Shown: positions 1 through 6,429, numbered from the stretch's first letter. The stretch: DNA of 8,587 bases from JAPUDQ01 sp039916485 (GCA_039916485.1 JBDSLH010000019.1:1-8587), one strand, 5' to 3'. Made by a program: numbers and translations. The notes: generated by a model not told the origin, from the sequence alone.

Positions 1-161
1 GCTTTGTATCCTGGCGAAACTATTCGTGGCTGCCATCTTGTCCATTGTGCTTGCACACGTGGCCTCACAGGACCTGAACAAGATGATAATAAATTATACA
101 TCTTATTAATAAAATTGTCAATACATGTTTGTAAAAAACTCTGTTATAGTATGAAACAGAT
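1..161. other. Left-edge stretch, upstream gene end unresolved
   Basis: About the first 80 bases are GC-richer than what follows and are probably the 3' end of an upstream gene, but the frame cannot be settled. Frame 1 on + stays open to a TGA at 163-165, which would overlap the next ATG by ATGA. Frame 2 ends at TAA 107-109 and gives a hydrophobic run. Frame 3 ends near 74. On the minus strand an ATG at 45-43 stays open to the edge but has no ribosome binding site. From about 85 the DNA is AT-rich and promoter-like, so a stop before 110 seems more likely. No terminator hairpin is seen. Confidence 0.3.
142..150 (+). promoter_or_regulatory. Extended -10 promoter for the 162-residue gene
   Basis: TGTTATAGT is an extended -10 (TGn plus TATAGT at 145-150). 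It sits 11 bases before the ATG at 162, so transcription should start around 157 and leave a leader of only a few bases. No good -35 lies 16-18 bases upstream (TTGTCA at 115-120 is 24 bases away). There is no Shine-Dalgarno sequence before the ATG, which fits a nearly leaderless transcript. Confidence 0.5.
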
Positions 162-650
162 ATGAACACCGATATTTACGACGACGTTGTCCTGGAACAG
201 ATAGCCAAGGAACGATTTGGTGTGAGCATTGATATAGAAAAAGTATATGTTCGTAATATGCCTGCAGGGCGTAGCGCAAATGCTAGTCTATTTCTATCGA
301 CCAAAAATAAACTGTTTGTTATTGTGACTGGTTCTGCTCCGCTAACTCTCGGTGATGTCCGTAAGATCATAATCCGTATGGGTATGAAGGCCGAAGCCTA
401 TTGCGCCCCAAAGAACCGATCAAATTATTTCGATGAGATAGCAGTTGAGAAATTTAAAAACGTCTATCCTGGTCGCAGAGATATAACTGATGCGGATTTA
501 CGATTTTATAGATTAATGTCACCATACAATCCTGCTCTGGTCAGCATCAATGAGATTACACATGGTGTTATTCACCAGTTTGATCCAAATGCTGAGAGTG
601 GCTGGCGCCCAAGTGTAAAAGCACAGTATAAATTAATAAAGACGAAATAA
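162..650 (+). CDS. Uncharacterised soluble 162-residue protein
   Basis: The ORF has ordinary codon use, no signal peptide and no membrane segment, so a cytoplasmic protein is expected. It is rich in basic residues. The centre (residues about 36-110) alternates beta-like runs (SLFLSTKNKLFVIV) with a helix containing GDVRKIIIRMGMKAE, then NYFDEIAVEKFKNVYPGRR; the C-terminal third has RFYRLMSPYNPALV and ends in a basic tail. It resembles small conserved proteins I associate with Saccharibacteria, but I cannot name a family or function. The start is chosen because an extended -10 lies just upstream; no ribosome binding site is present. The stop codon directly abuts the stop codon of the convergent methyltransferase gene, with no terminator between them. 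Confidence 0.8.
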   Translation: MNTDIYDDVVLEQIAKERFGVSIDIEKVYVRNMPAGRSANASLFLSTKNKLFVIVTGSAPLTLGDVRKIIIRMGMKAEAYCAPKNRSNYFDEIAVEKFKNVYPGRRDITDADLRFYRLMSPYNPALVSINEITHGVIHQFDPNAESGWRPSVKAQYKLIKTK

Positions 651-1961
651 CTACATAAGATTTAGCACAACGAGGTGCTCGATATGCGGCGTGCGTGGGA
701 AAAAATTATATCCCTCGTGAAAGACGATTTTATATTGCTCAAGTAGCAGCGCGACATCTCTCGCCTGTGTAACGGGATTGCAACTGAGATAAACGATGCG
801 CTGGGGTGTGACCTCAAGGATACGGTCAATAACAGCTGTATGTAATCCAGCACGAGGTGGATCGACAATGATTGTTTTATCTGACGTGATATACGAGACG
901 GCAGTCTCACTGGATGACAAAATTGCTTCGGCATCACTGTTGAGCGTGGCAATATTACGCTTCATCTCGCGTACTGCGTGCTCATCAATCTCAATAAGCT
1001 GCGTCGACTGCCCGCCGATGGTGAGCCCGATACTGCCAACACCTGAGTACAAATCAACACTTGGTTGACCCTCGGGTACCCACTGCTTCATAATCCTGAG
1101 AACGTGCTCATACACAGGTATGTTGACCTGGAAAAAGCCTTCGGTTGCGTAATGAAATGGTGTATCAAGTATGGTATCGGACAGAACGACATTGTTATAT
1201 GAGGAGATTCTCTCAGTTATACGACTTGCGGGACTTTTCGGATCACTGTAGATAACTTCACCACCTTGCGCAGGCAGTGAGCTAAAATCAATTTCAGAAA
1301 GCGTCTTGAGCACTTCTTTGTCTTTAACGTATAGTTGCCAGGCGCAGTTGCCCCGTTGATCACAGCGGATGAGTAAGGTTTTGAGCGTTCGTGCATTGAT
1401 ATGATGTGTGCGGAGTATATCTCGTAGGGCGCGAGCAAGCTGATTAATCTCATCTCGTGCCAGTGCTGTACCCTGCACGGGAACCTTACCTTTACCACCA
1501 CGGACGAAAAAAGCTAGATCCAGGGTCTCATTACCCGCCTCATCAGTGTCGCCCCACCAGCTAAACTCTACTTTGTTACGATAGCCATATTGCTGACCGT
1601 CGGTATATGTATTAGTCTTCCCTGGTAATGAGACATGGTGAAGCTGGAAGGCTTCCATAATAAGTTGTGACTTGTAGCTCATTTCAGCGTCAAATGACAT
1701 GATTTGCCATGGACTTGTACTGAGATAGCTCTCAGGTTCTACGGGATCAATACGCTGGGAGCTTGCTTGTATCACCTCAGTCACGATACCTTCGACCAGC
1801 TTTGAACGCTTTTGGGTCACCCTAAACAATACGGTTTCCTCAGGGAGCCCGCCCCATACGAATACTCGCTTGCCGGTATCGAGAGTACCAATAGCCTGAC
1901 CGCCGCCAACTATTGCCGTTAATTTTACTGGAGCTGAGTCTGATGGATTACCAGTTGCCAC
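651..1961 (-). CDS. RlmD/TrmA-family RNA (uracil-5-)-methyltransferase with TRAM domain, lacking Fe-S cysteines
   Basis: SAM-dependent enzyme expected to methylate C5 of a uridine in rRNA or tRNA. An N-terminal TRAM-type RNA-binding domain covers residues about 10-65. The Rossmann methyltransferase part carries FFQVN (276-280, substrate-contacting Gln in this family), the SAM-binding loop DLYSGVGSIG (303-312), DPPRAG (367-372), the catalytic cysteine in YLSCNP (Cys394) with following ARD, and the C-terminal PHIE motif with the general base Glu428. The 436-residue length is typical for RlmD-like proteins. Between TRAM and the central domain, where RlmD usually has CX5CGGC and a distal Cys binding a 4Fe-4S cluster, this protein reads SYLSTSPWQ with no Cys, so the cluster is absent. 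Target base (23S U1939, U747 or tRNA U54) cannot be assigned, so no symbol is given. The start is GTG at 1961, preceded by GGAGG with 8-base spacing. It is downstream of the GT2 gene on the same strand but has its own promoter. Confidence 0.92.
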   Translation of the reverse strand: MATGNPSDSAPVKLTAIVGGGQAIGTLDTGKRVFVWGGLPEETVLFRVTQKRSKLVEGIVTEVIQASSQRIDPVEPESYLSTSPWQIMSFDAEMSYKSQLIMEAFQLHHVSLPGKTNTYTDGQQYGYRNKVEFSWWGDTDEAGNETLDLAFFVRGGKGKVPVQGTALARDEINQLARALRDILRTHHINARTLKTLLIRCDQRGNCAWQLYVKDKEVLKTLSEIDFSSLPAQGGEVIYSDPKSPASRITERISSYNNVVLSDTILDTPFHYATEGFFQVNIPVYEHVLRIMKQWVPEGQPSVDLYSGVGSIGLTIGGQSTQLIEIDEHAVREMKRNIATLNSDAEAILSSSETAVSYITSDKTIIVDPPRAGLHTAVIDRILEVTPQRIVYLSCNPVTQARDVALLLEQYKIVFHEGYNFFPRTPHIEHLVVLNLM

Positions 1962-1969
1962 TAAAGTCG

Positions 1970-1974
1970 CCTCC
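1970..1974 (-). promoter_or_regulatory. Ribosome binding site fixing the GTG start of the methyltransferase
   Basis: GGAGG on the minus strand lies 8 bases before GTG 1961-1959. No ATG in the same frame has comparable support, so the GTG start is preferred. Confidence 0.75.
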
Positions 1975-2005
1975 GGCCTTCCATGATCGTTTTATACATA
2001 TAGTA

Positions 2006-2032
2006 ATTATACACTGAAGACCAGGTTGTCAC
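2006..2032 (-). promoter_or_regulatory. Probable promoter of the methyltransferase gene
   Basis: Minus-strand TATAAT (2011-2006) is preceded by GTGACA (2032-2027) with a 15-base gap, shorter than the usual 17. Predicted transcription start is near 1999, giving a leader of about 38 bases that contains the GGAGG site. No terminator hairpin was found between the end of the GT2 gene (2075) and this promoter, so read-through from the surface operon is also possible. Confidence 0.45.
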
Positions 2033-2074
2033 CTCTATGTGCGAGGGAGGATTACTTTAGGTATAACGGTGATG

Positions 2075-3358
2075 TTAGCTAATAAGTGCAACTTTTGAAC
2101 CGCTGCGTTCTGGGGAGCTCCACACTGAACTCGTCGGCTCAAGTCGTAGCACCTGTCGCATGCTGAACAAACAGCGTATTACCGCAACAAACTGGACTAG
2201 ATTCATAATGTAGAACAAGAAATACATAATTGGAGCGTACGATGTCATACGAAGTTTGTCCTTCAAGAGCATGTGCTCGTCTGGCCATACATTCCATATC
2301 AGATACGCCGTAATGAGAGCGTAGGCACCGATGAACGCTTGCGGTGAGAGTGCGAGGAAGCTGAAATAGATAATGACTGCCATCAAAAACGGCTCAGTCA
2401 GGACTATCAACTCACCCATAAACGCCATTGGTATTCGATACCAAGTAAGGCTCGGGTTAAAACGGCTGCTTATGTTCATGAACAGTGACTTATGCTTGAA
2501 TAAGCTTTGCAAGCTTCCAAGCTTCCAACGATATCGTTGTCGAAGTAAGGCCTTAAACGTCTGGACACCCTCTGTCATGGCTATAACGTCATAGCCGTAC
2601 ACCAGTTTGTGATGACGATTACCGAGTGATGCGACTTTGAGACTCAGTGCAATATCTTCCGTTTGCACATCATCATCGTAAAAACCGACGGCTTTAAGTG
2701 TGCTGTAGCGATATGTTGATGCAACACCACCGATGATAAACTCACAGTTACTCACAGTGTAAAATTTCTTTGATCGATAACCAACCATGTATTCAAATTT
2801 TTGAAGTAAACCAAGTATCGACATAGAATCGATGACTCGAACGTTGGCTGCAACACCAGCGACATTGGGATCTTCGAGGAAATATTCAACTGCGTTTTCA
2901 ATGGCACTTGGGTGCAGGACAGAGTCAGCATCGAGTGTCATGACAAATTCACCTTTGATTCCGCTAGCTAACGCTTTGTTCAATGCCGCTGCTTTACCAA
3001 CGTTTTGGATACAACGTACAACGCGGATAGAACGATTAAAATCAGGGTGTTTACGTATGTATGCGTACACGATTTCGAGTGTACGATCGGTCGACGCATC
3101 ATCAATTACCACAATCTCTAAGTTGCGGACAGTGCTTTTGAGAACTGAGTCGAGACAACGAACAATAGACTTTTCTTCGTTATGCGCCGGGATCAGTATA
3201 GTTGCGAGGACGTTTTTGCGAGTCCGCAATTGTTTTGCTCGTTCGCGCTTAAAACGGCGTACATCGTAGAAATTCGCACCAATCAAGTACATTCCGAGAT
3301 GTACCAGGTTAATCATGCTGATCAACATAAAAACGTAAAAGAATAGGGTTAACAACAT
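2075..3358 (-). CDS. Membrane GT2 glycosyltransferase, PgaC/IcaA-like polysaccharide synthase
   Basis: Processive inverting glycosyltransferase expected to build and probably extrude a beta-linked polysaccharide from nucleotide sugars at the membrane. One N-terminal membrane helix (about 1-28) precedes the GT-A domain with the family-2 signatures PAHNEE (57-62), IDDAS with the Asp pair 86-87, the metal-binding DAD (143-145), the catalytic TED (233-235) and QRYRW (274-278, the QxxRW motif of processive synthases). About three C-terminal membrane helices (309-338, 341-358, 375-398) follow. This architecture and length (427) match poly-N-acetylglucosamine, hyaluronan and related synthases. A NodB deacetylase gene upstream favours an N-acetylhexosamine polymer, but the sugar cannot be read from sequence. 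ATG at 3358 overlaps the sortase stop as TAATG and has GGAGG 7 bases upstream inside the sortase gene, which indicates translational coupling. Last gene of the LPXTG-sortase-GT2 operon. Confidence 0.92.
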   Translation of the reverse strand: MLLTLFFYVFMLISMINLVHLGMYLIGANFYDVRRFKRERAKQLRTRKNVLATILIPAHNEEKSIVRCLDSVLKSTVRNLEIVVIDDASTDRTLEIVYAYIRKHPDFNRSIRVVRCIQNVGKAAALNKALASGIKGEFVMTLDADSVLHPSAIENAVEYFLEDPNVAGVAANVRVIDSMSILGLLQKFEYMVGYRSKKFYTVSNCEFIIGGVASTYRYSTLKAVGFYDDDVQTEDIALSLKVASLGNRHHKLVYGYDVIAMTEGVQTFKALLRQRYRWKLGSLQSLFKHKSLFMNISSRFNPSLTWYRIPMAFMGELIVLTEPFLMAVIIYFSFLALSPQAFIGAYALITAYLIWNVWPDEHMLLKDKLRMTSYAPIMYFLFYIMNLVQFVAVIRCLFSMRQVLRLEPTSSVWSSPERSGSKVALIS

Positions 3359-3939
3359 TATCGGGCCTCCGTAAGATCAAATGTAAACATACGACGGTGT
3401 TCGTACCACATGCCAGAACAGGTCTGGACGGTCAAAATTGGGGATTTATGTGTCTCGAGGTATGAGGTGTCTGTCGGATCGATGTCGACAATATCTCGGA
3501 GTGTGTAGGTAAACACGTGACCGTTACTTGTCGTCACTGTCGCTTGATCACCGACTTTTAGATCAAGTAATTTGGTAAATACCTGCCATCGATTGTGACC
3601 ATATACAAAGGTATTGCCTGTTTTGTTGTTCGGCAGATCAGTATTGGTTGCAAAATGTGCCTTGTCTTTACTGAGTGTCCAGCTGTTAGAACCGGCGTCA
3701 AAATAGCCTGGGGCTATGTCAACAGAAGTGTCAACAGATGGAAATGTAATATGCGAGGGGTCACCACTTATGAGTGGAACCTCAGTATTTGTAGGCTCAG
3801 ATGTATCGAGAACACGACTTGTTCCCTGTATGGCAGGAGTGCCCGAGGCTTTCAGCATAGGTTGCAACACTGGCCATCCGATAAATAGGCCGGCTATGAT
3901 CCATAAAGCTCCCAGTGTCAGATAAAATCGAGTTTTCAT
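3358..3939 (-). CDS. Sortase (cysteine transpeptidase), class not assigned
   Basis: Membrane-anchored transpeptidase that would cleave LPXTG-type signals between Thr and Gly and transfer the product to a surface nucleophile. With the start used here (193 residues) there is a short basic N-terminus and a signal-anchor helix (about 6-27), a linker, then the sortase beta-barrel. The catalytic triad is visible: His115 in VYGHN, Cys174 in LTVQTCSG and Arg182/Arg183 in YEHRRMF. The sequence could belong to class D, E or F and I do not choose. An upstream ATG at 3972 gives 11 extra residues, but these encode the purine-rich ribosome binding region itself (GGAGGAAAG) and spoil the signal anchor, so ATG 3939 is preferred. 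Lies 75 bases downstream of a likely substrate gene (LPNTG microprotein) with a hairpin between them, and overlaps the GT2 start by one base. Confidence 0.93.
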   Translation of the reverse strand: MKTRFYLTLGALWIIAGLFIGWPVLQPMLKASGTPAIQGTSRVLDTSEPTNTEVPLISGDPSHITFPSVDTSVDIAPGYFDAGSNSWTLSKDKAHFATNTDLPNNKTGNTFVYGHNRWQVFTKLLDLKVGDQATVTTSNGHVFTYTLRDIVDIDPTDTSYLETHKSPILTVQTCSGMWYEHRRMFTFDLTEAR

Positions 3940-3948
3940 AATATAATT

Positions 3949-3957
3949 CTTTCCTCC
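3949..3957 (-). promoter_or_regulatory. Ribosome binding site deciding the sortase start
   Basis: GGAGGAAAG on the minus strand ends 9 bases before ATG 3939 (13 from the GGAGG core, somewhat long). It lies inside the longer reading frame that begins at 3972, which argues that the longer frame is not translated. Confidence 0.6.
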
Positions 3958-3969
3958 ACAAGATACATC

Positions 3970-3999
3970 CACAGGCGGCGAATTGCTTCATCGCCTGTG
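3970..3999 (-). repeat. Hairpin between the LPXTG microprotein and sortase genes
   Basis: CACAGGCG (3970-3977) pairs perfectly with CGCCTGTG (3992-3999). Inside, GAA (3980-3982) can pair with TTC (3987-3989) around a TTGC tetraloop, giving an 8+3 bp stem with a small internal loop. No T-tract follows on either strand, so it is not a standard intrinsic terminator. It sits between stop 4015 and the sortase ribosome binding site, where it could stabilise or end part of the upstream message and so set a high substrate-to-sortase ratio. Confidence 0.6.
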
Positions 4000-4014
4000 A
4001 ACAATCTTTGCAGC

Positions 4015-4188
4015 TTAGGCCGAAAGACCTTTCTTAGCTGCCTGGCGAACAACTGTCGTTACGACAATGCCAACACCAACTAAGGTTGTGACAATTGACG
4101 CTACGAGCAATAGTTCGTTCCCGCCAGTGTTAGGCAGGGTTGCAACACCGAGAACGGTAGCCGCAGGACCTATAGGATTTTGGTACAT
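4015..4188 (-). CDS. LPXTG-anchored microprotein (57 residues), probable sortase substrate
   Basis: The protein is little more than a cell-wall sorting signal: 17 leading residues, LPNTG at 18-22, a hydrophobic helix at about 25-47, and a basic tail with Arg48, Lys52 and Lys53. There is no N-terminal signal peptide. The charge pattern predicts N-outside, C-inside insertion, and cleavage after Thr21 would leave a 21-residue extracellular peptide. ATG 4188 is chosen because AAGGAG lies 8 bases upstream. A TTG at 4245 with GGAGG 4 bases before it would give 76 residues in the same frame; the added part is also not a signal peptide and contains the AAGGAG site. First gene of the operon with sortase and GT2. 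The adjacent sortase makes it the natural candidate partner; what it is joined to is unknown. Confidence 0.85.
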   Translation of the reverse strand: MYQNPIGPAATVLGVATLPNTGGNELLLVASIVTTLVGVGIVVTTVVRQAAKKGLSA

Positions 4189-4282
4189 TTTCTGTACTCC
4201 TTCCCTTATATTACTCGTAAAGAGGGCAAGATGCTGAAGACACAAAGTACCTCCACCTCACTCATCCACTCTACTAATGCTT

Positions 4283-4311
4283 ATTATACACTACTTACGA
4301 CAAAATGTAAA
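4283..4311 (-). promoter_or_regulatory. Promoter of the LPXTG-sortase-GT2 operon
   Basis: Minus-strand TTTACA (4311-4306), a 17-base spacer, then TATAAT (4288-4283). Predicted start of transcription is near 4276, leaving a leader of about 88 bases before ATG 4188. A second TATAAT (4321-4316) lies just upstream without a matching -35. This promoter separates the operon from the deacetylase gene, although no terminator is visible after the deacetylase stop. Confidence 0.7.
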
Positions 4312-4338
4312 GAGTATTATATAAAATCTTATGATTAT

Positions 4339-6096
4339 TTATTGCTGGAACAGTTTGATATCATCGAGATATATTGTATACAAACTGGTCTGAGCGGTAT
4401 AAATATACTGTATTTGTGACGTTTTTACTTGGAGAGATGACGGCTTGTACTGTATGCCAAATGTCTGTGGTCCAACTGTAGTGACCGTGTGTTTGTACTG
4501 GCCAGAAATCCACACACCGCTCGCATCATATTCGTCGATATACACACCGAGTTCACCTGTACTGACGATATTTACGTATGATTCGAGGTAATATGATTTG
4601 GTCGCATCAACGCCTATTTTAGGCGAGAACAGATGGGCTGACTGCGTGGTAGAGCTCGCTTTTATAGAGTTGGTAGGATTTGCGGTACTTCCACGACCGG
4701 TCGTATCAAGCGTCACAACAGATGAGTTGTCGGTCGTCCATCCGTTGTTCCACGGGTTATCAAATGTGCCCGAAGCAAGTAAGTTGGTTGGTTGGGCGCT
4801 GGAGGCGACCTGATACCACCTAAGGCTGTCCATGAAGCCTTTTACGGTGCTGCCTTGGTCTACGTATACTTGTAGACTGGCTGTCTTTACTGCGACAGAT
4901 GTCGGTATATAGCTGATATTAATATTTTGTACAAAAACACCAGTCTCACGAGCTTTATATTGGCCCGATATCCATTCACCATTCGCATCATATTCGTCAA
5001 TATAATACCCGACTTCTCCGGCAGAGATCGCTGTGACATTGAGATAGCTTTTGAGAAGGTAGGCATTAGATGAGCTGACAGACATTCGTGGAGAAAAGAA
5101 GTGAGCATTTTTAGTGAGATTGGTAGCAGTAATTGCGATACTGTTTGTTTGCTCCGGGAATGATCCGTTTACTTTATTGTTGGCCTGAAACACTATTGGG
5201 GTGTCTGTACGCCAGCCAGTCGCGATACCACCAGTAAAATCAGCTCCCGGTAACATATTGACAGTACCTGTAGCGAGTCCACCTGATGCATTTACGGTTT
5301 GCAGTAACCCCGCATCACGTTTTGCTTTGACATACGCAGCAACTGTATCAAGTTGTGCACTACCCCACTGGTATTTATTAACATCCTTGCTCGGTTTTAG
5401 AACTATGTCATGGAAGGTCAAAACAAGCCAGGTTTTTTTAGCGATGGCACTGTCGATCTTTGCTTTTACCGCATCGACTGTCACCGGAGTTTGTACTTGC
5501 ATATTGTTAAGCAGGTAATCATTGTATGGCCAAGTATTGTCGTTTTGATCTGCAAATCCACGGTGCGAGCTATAAACTTTGGCAACTTCTTGTAGAACAT
5601 ACGGGTTGTAGTCTCCGTATGGAGATGCGTATGATGTCGCATTTATGCCTTGTGCTGCAAGCGCTGCTTTAGACGCTGCGAGCTCATTGACGATTTGCTG
5701 CGGTGTCAACATCTTCGGCTGGCCGTCGTCAGCATTAGTGCTCGCCATATATGGATGTGATTTACTATGTGAGCCAATCTCCCATTTATAAGTATCTCTG
5801 AGCGCTTTGATTTGAGCCCATGTCATATATGAGACATCATTTGCAGCATGACATGTGTTCGGTACTTTCGTCATACCGACACAGTCGGTTGTGATGTAGG
5901 CGGTTCCAGATAAGTTGTAAGAGTTTAAAATTGTCGCAGCTCGAGTATAGGTGCTTGCTCGTCCATCATCAAATGTAAAGGTTACCTTTGGTACATTTGG
6001 AACGCTCACTGCAGCCTGAACAGGCAGGACTAATCCAATAAGTATAATGAGAAACATCGACAATGATACTTGCAAGAATTTTTTAATATGAAGCAT
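4339..6096 (-). CDS. Secreted NodB polysaccharide deacetylase with tandem C-terminal beta-sandwich-like repeats
   Basis: Metal-dependent carbohydrate esterase (CE4/NodB fold) expected to remove N-acetyl groups from an extracellular polysaccharide or glycan. A signal peptide spans residues 1 to about 29 (KK, long hydrophobic core, VQAA). NodB motifs follow in order: TFDDG (41-45, Asp43 as base and Asp44 as metal ligand), SHSKSH (His110 and His114, metal), ASPYG (157-161, where many members have RPPYG, so the usual Arg is replaced) and LTFHD (His229). The domain ends near 275. Two repeated modules of about 150 residues follow (about 285-435 and 440-585), each containing YIDEYDA-G-WISGQYK; they look like carbohydrate-binding jelly-roll domains, which is inference. 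No LPXTG or other anchor is present, so the protein is secreted or held by binding. GAAGGA lies only 3 bases before ATG 6096. Being next to the GT2 gene suggests joint action on one polymer, comparable to the PgaB/IcaB role. Confidence 0.93.
   Translation of the reverse strand: MLHIKKFLQVSLSMFLIILIGLVLPVQAAVSVPNVPKVTFTFDDGRASTYTRAATILNSYNLSGTAYITTDCVGMTKVPNTCHAANDVSYMTWAQIKALRDTYKWEIGSHSKSHPYMASTNADDGQPKMLTPQQIVNELAASKAALAAQGINATSYASPYGDYNPYVLQEVAKVYSSHRGFADQNDNTWPYNDYLLNNMQVQTPVTVDAVKAKIDSAIAKKTWLVLTFHDIVLKPSKDVNKYQWGSAQLDTVAAYVKAKRDAGLLQTVNASGGLATGTVNMLPGADFTGGIATGWRTDTPIVFQANNKVNGSFPEQTNSIAITATNLTKNAHFFSPRMSVSSSNAYLLKSYLNVTAISAGEVGYYIDEYDANGEWISGQYKARETGVFVQNINISYIPTSVAVKTASLQVYVDQGSTVKGFMDSLRWYQVASSAQPTNLLASGTFDNPWNNGWTTDNSSVVTLDTTGRGSTANPTNSIKASSTTQSAHLFSPKIGVDATKSYYLESYVNIVSTGELGVYIDEYDASGVWISGQYKHTVTTVGPQTFGIQYKPSSLQVKTSQIQYIYTAQTSLYTIYLDDIKLFQQ
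4342..5265 (-). repeat. Tandem duplicated module inside the deacetylase gene
   Basis: Two copies of a module of about 154 codons. At DNA level a 16-base stretch is identical at 4521-4536 and 4983-4998, exactly 462 bases apart (154 codons). Protein similarity extends on both sides, including the ISGQYK, LFSP/FFSP and Y-ES/KSY segments, so this is a real internal duplication rather than a single conserved motif. The copies have diverged at most third positions, so it is not recent. Confidence 0.75.
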
Positions 6097-6117
6097 AAAT
6101 CCTTCTTTCTGAATTTG

Positions 6118-6146
6118 AATATAACATAAAATTGTATAAAAAGCAA
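6118..6146 (-). promoter_or_regulatory. Promoter of the deacetylase gene
   Basis: Minus-strand TTGCTT (6146-6141), 17-base spacer, TATATT (6123-6118), with TG one base before the -10 (extended -10). Transcription should start near 6111, about 15 bases before the ATG, so the short GAAGGA site is all the leader can hold. Confidence 0.65.
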
Positions 6147-6184
6147 GTATTACGTAAAGTAATTAAGATTATTGAACTGCGCAG

Positions 6185-6213
6185 TTGAGTAAATAGAGTA
6201 ATTTTGCTATAAT
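6185..6213 (+). promoter_or_regulatory. Promoter of tRNA-Gln
   Basis: TTGAGT (6185-6190), 17-base spacer, consensus TATAAT (6208-6213) preceded by TGC, giving an extended -10. Predicted start is about 6220, some 16 bases before the tRNA. It is divergent from the deacetylase promoter. Confidence 0.8.
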
Positions 6214-6235
6214 TTCCCCTGTTCTTAGTACTCTA

Positions 6236-6310
6236 TGGGGAGTCGCCAAGTGGTAAGGCACTGGATTTTGGTTCCAGCATTCGGGGGTTCGAATCCCTCC
6301 TCCCCAGCCA
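6236..6310 (+). tRNA. tRNA-Gln (anticodon UUG)
   Basis: A full cloverleaf can be drawn: acceptor stem 6236-6242 with 6300-6306 (7 perfect pairs), D stem 6245-6247 with 6257-6259, anticodon stem 6261-6265 with 6273-6277, loop 6266-6272 with anticodon TTG at 6268-6270, variable loop 6278-6282, and T stem 6283-6287 with 6295-6299 (one G-T pair) enclosing TTCGAAT. The discriminator base is G6307, usual for glutamine, and CCA is encoded at 6308-6310. It reads CAA and, by wobble, CAG codons. It stands alone with its own promoter and terminator. Confidence 0.97.
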
Positions 6311-6349
6311 TATGAAAATCCCGTGCGGCTGCACGGGATTTTCATATGG
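6308..6349 (+). terminator. Terminator of tRNA-Gln, 19-bp perfect hairpin overlapping CCA
   Basis: The 19 bases at 6308-6326 pair perfectly with 6331-6349 around a GGCT tetraloop. The left arm starts with the tRNA's own CCA end. The core CCCGTGC/GCACGGG followed by ATTTTCAT can act as an intrinsic terminator; a matching A-run lies on the left arm, so it could also stop transcription from the other side. Confidence 0.85.
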
Positions 6350-6388
6350 CAGTGAATCTACTACCAAGTCTATAGAATGTAAACAAGA

Positions 6389-6417
6389 TTGACCAAAACT
6401 CAAATACATGCTAAAAC
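6389..6417 (+). promoter_or_regulatory. Promoter of the HD hydrolase-like gene
   Basis: TTGACC (6389-6394), 17-base spacer ending in TGC, then TAAAAC (6412-6417), a weak -10 helped by TGn. Predicted start is about 6424, leaving some 6 bases before ATG 6430 and no Shine-Dalgarno. Confidence 0.5.
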
Positions 6418-6429
6418 AAGTAACAGTAT

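Noticed and set aside
2832..3269. Plus-strand ORF of 145 residues
   Set aside because: Antisense to the catalytic domain of the GT2 gene, whose motifs are unambiguous; no start signal.
6149..6163. ATTAC-N5-GTAAT dyad next to the deacetylase -35
   Set aside because: Five-base arms in AT-rich DNA are expected by chance; kept only as a note.
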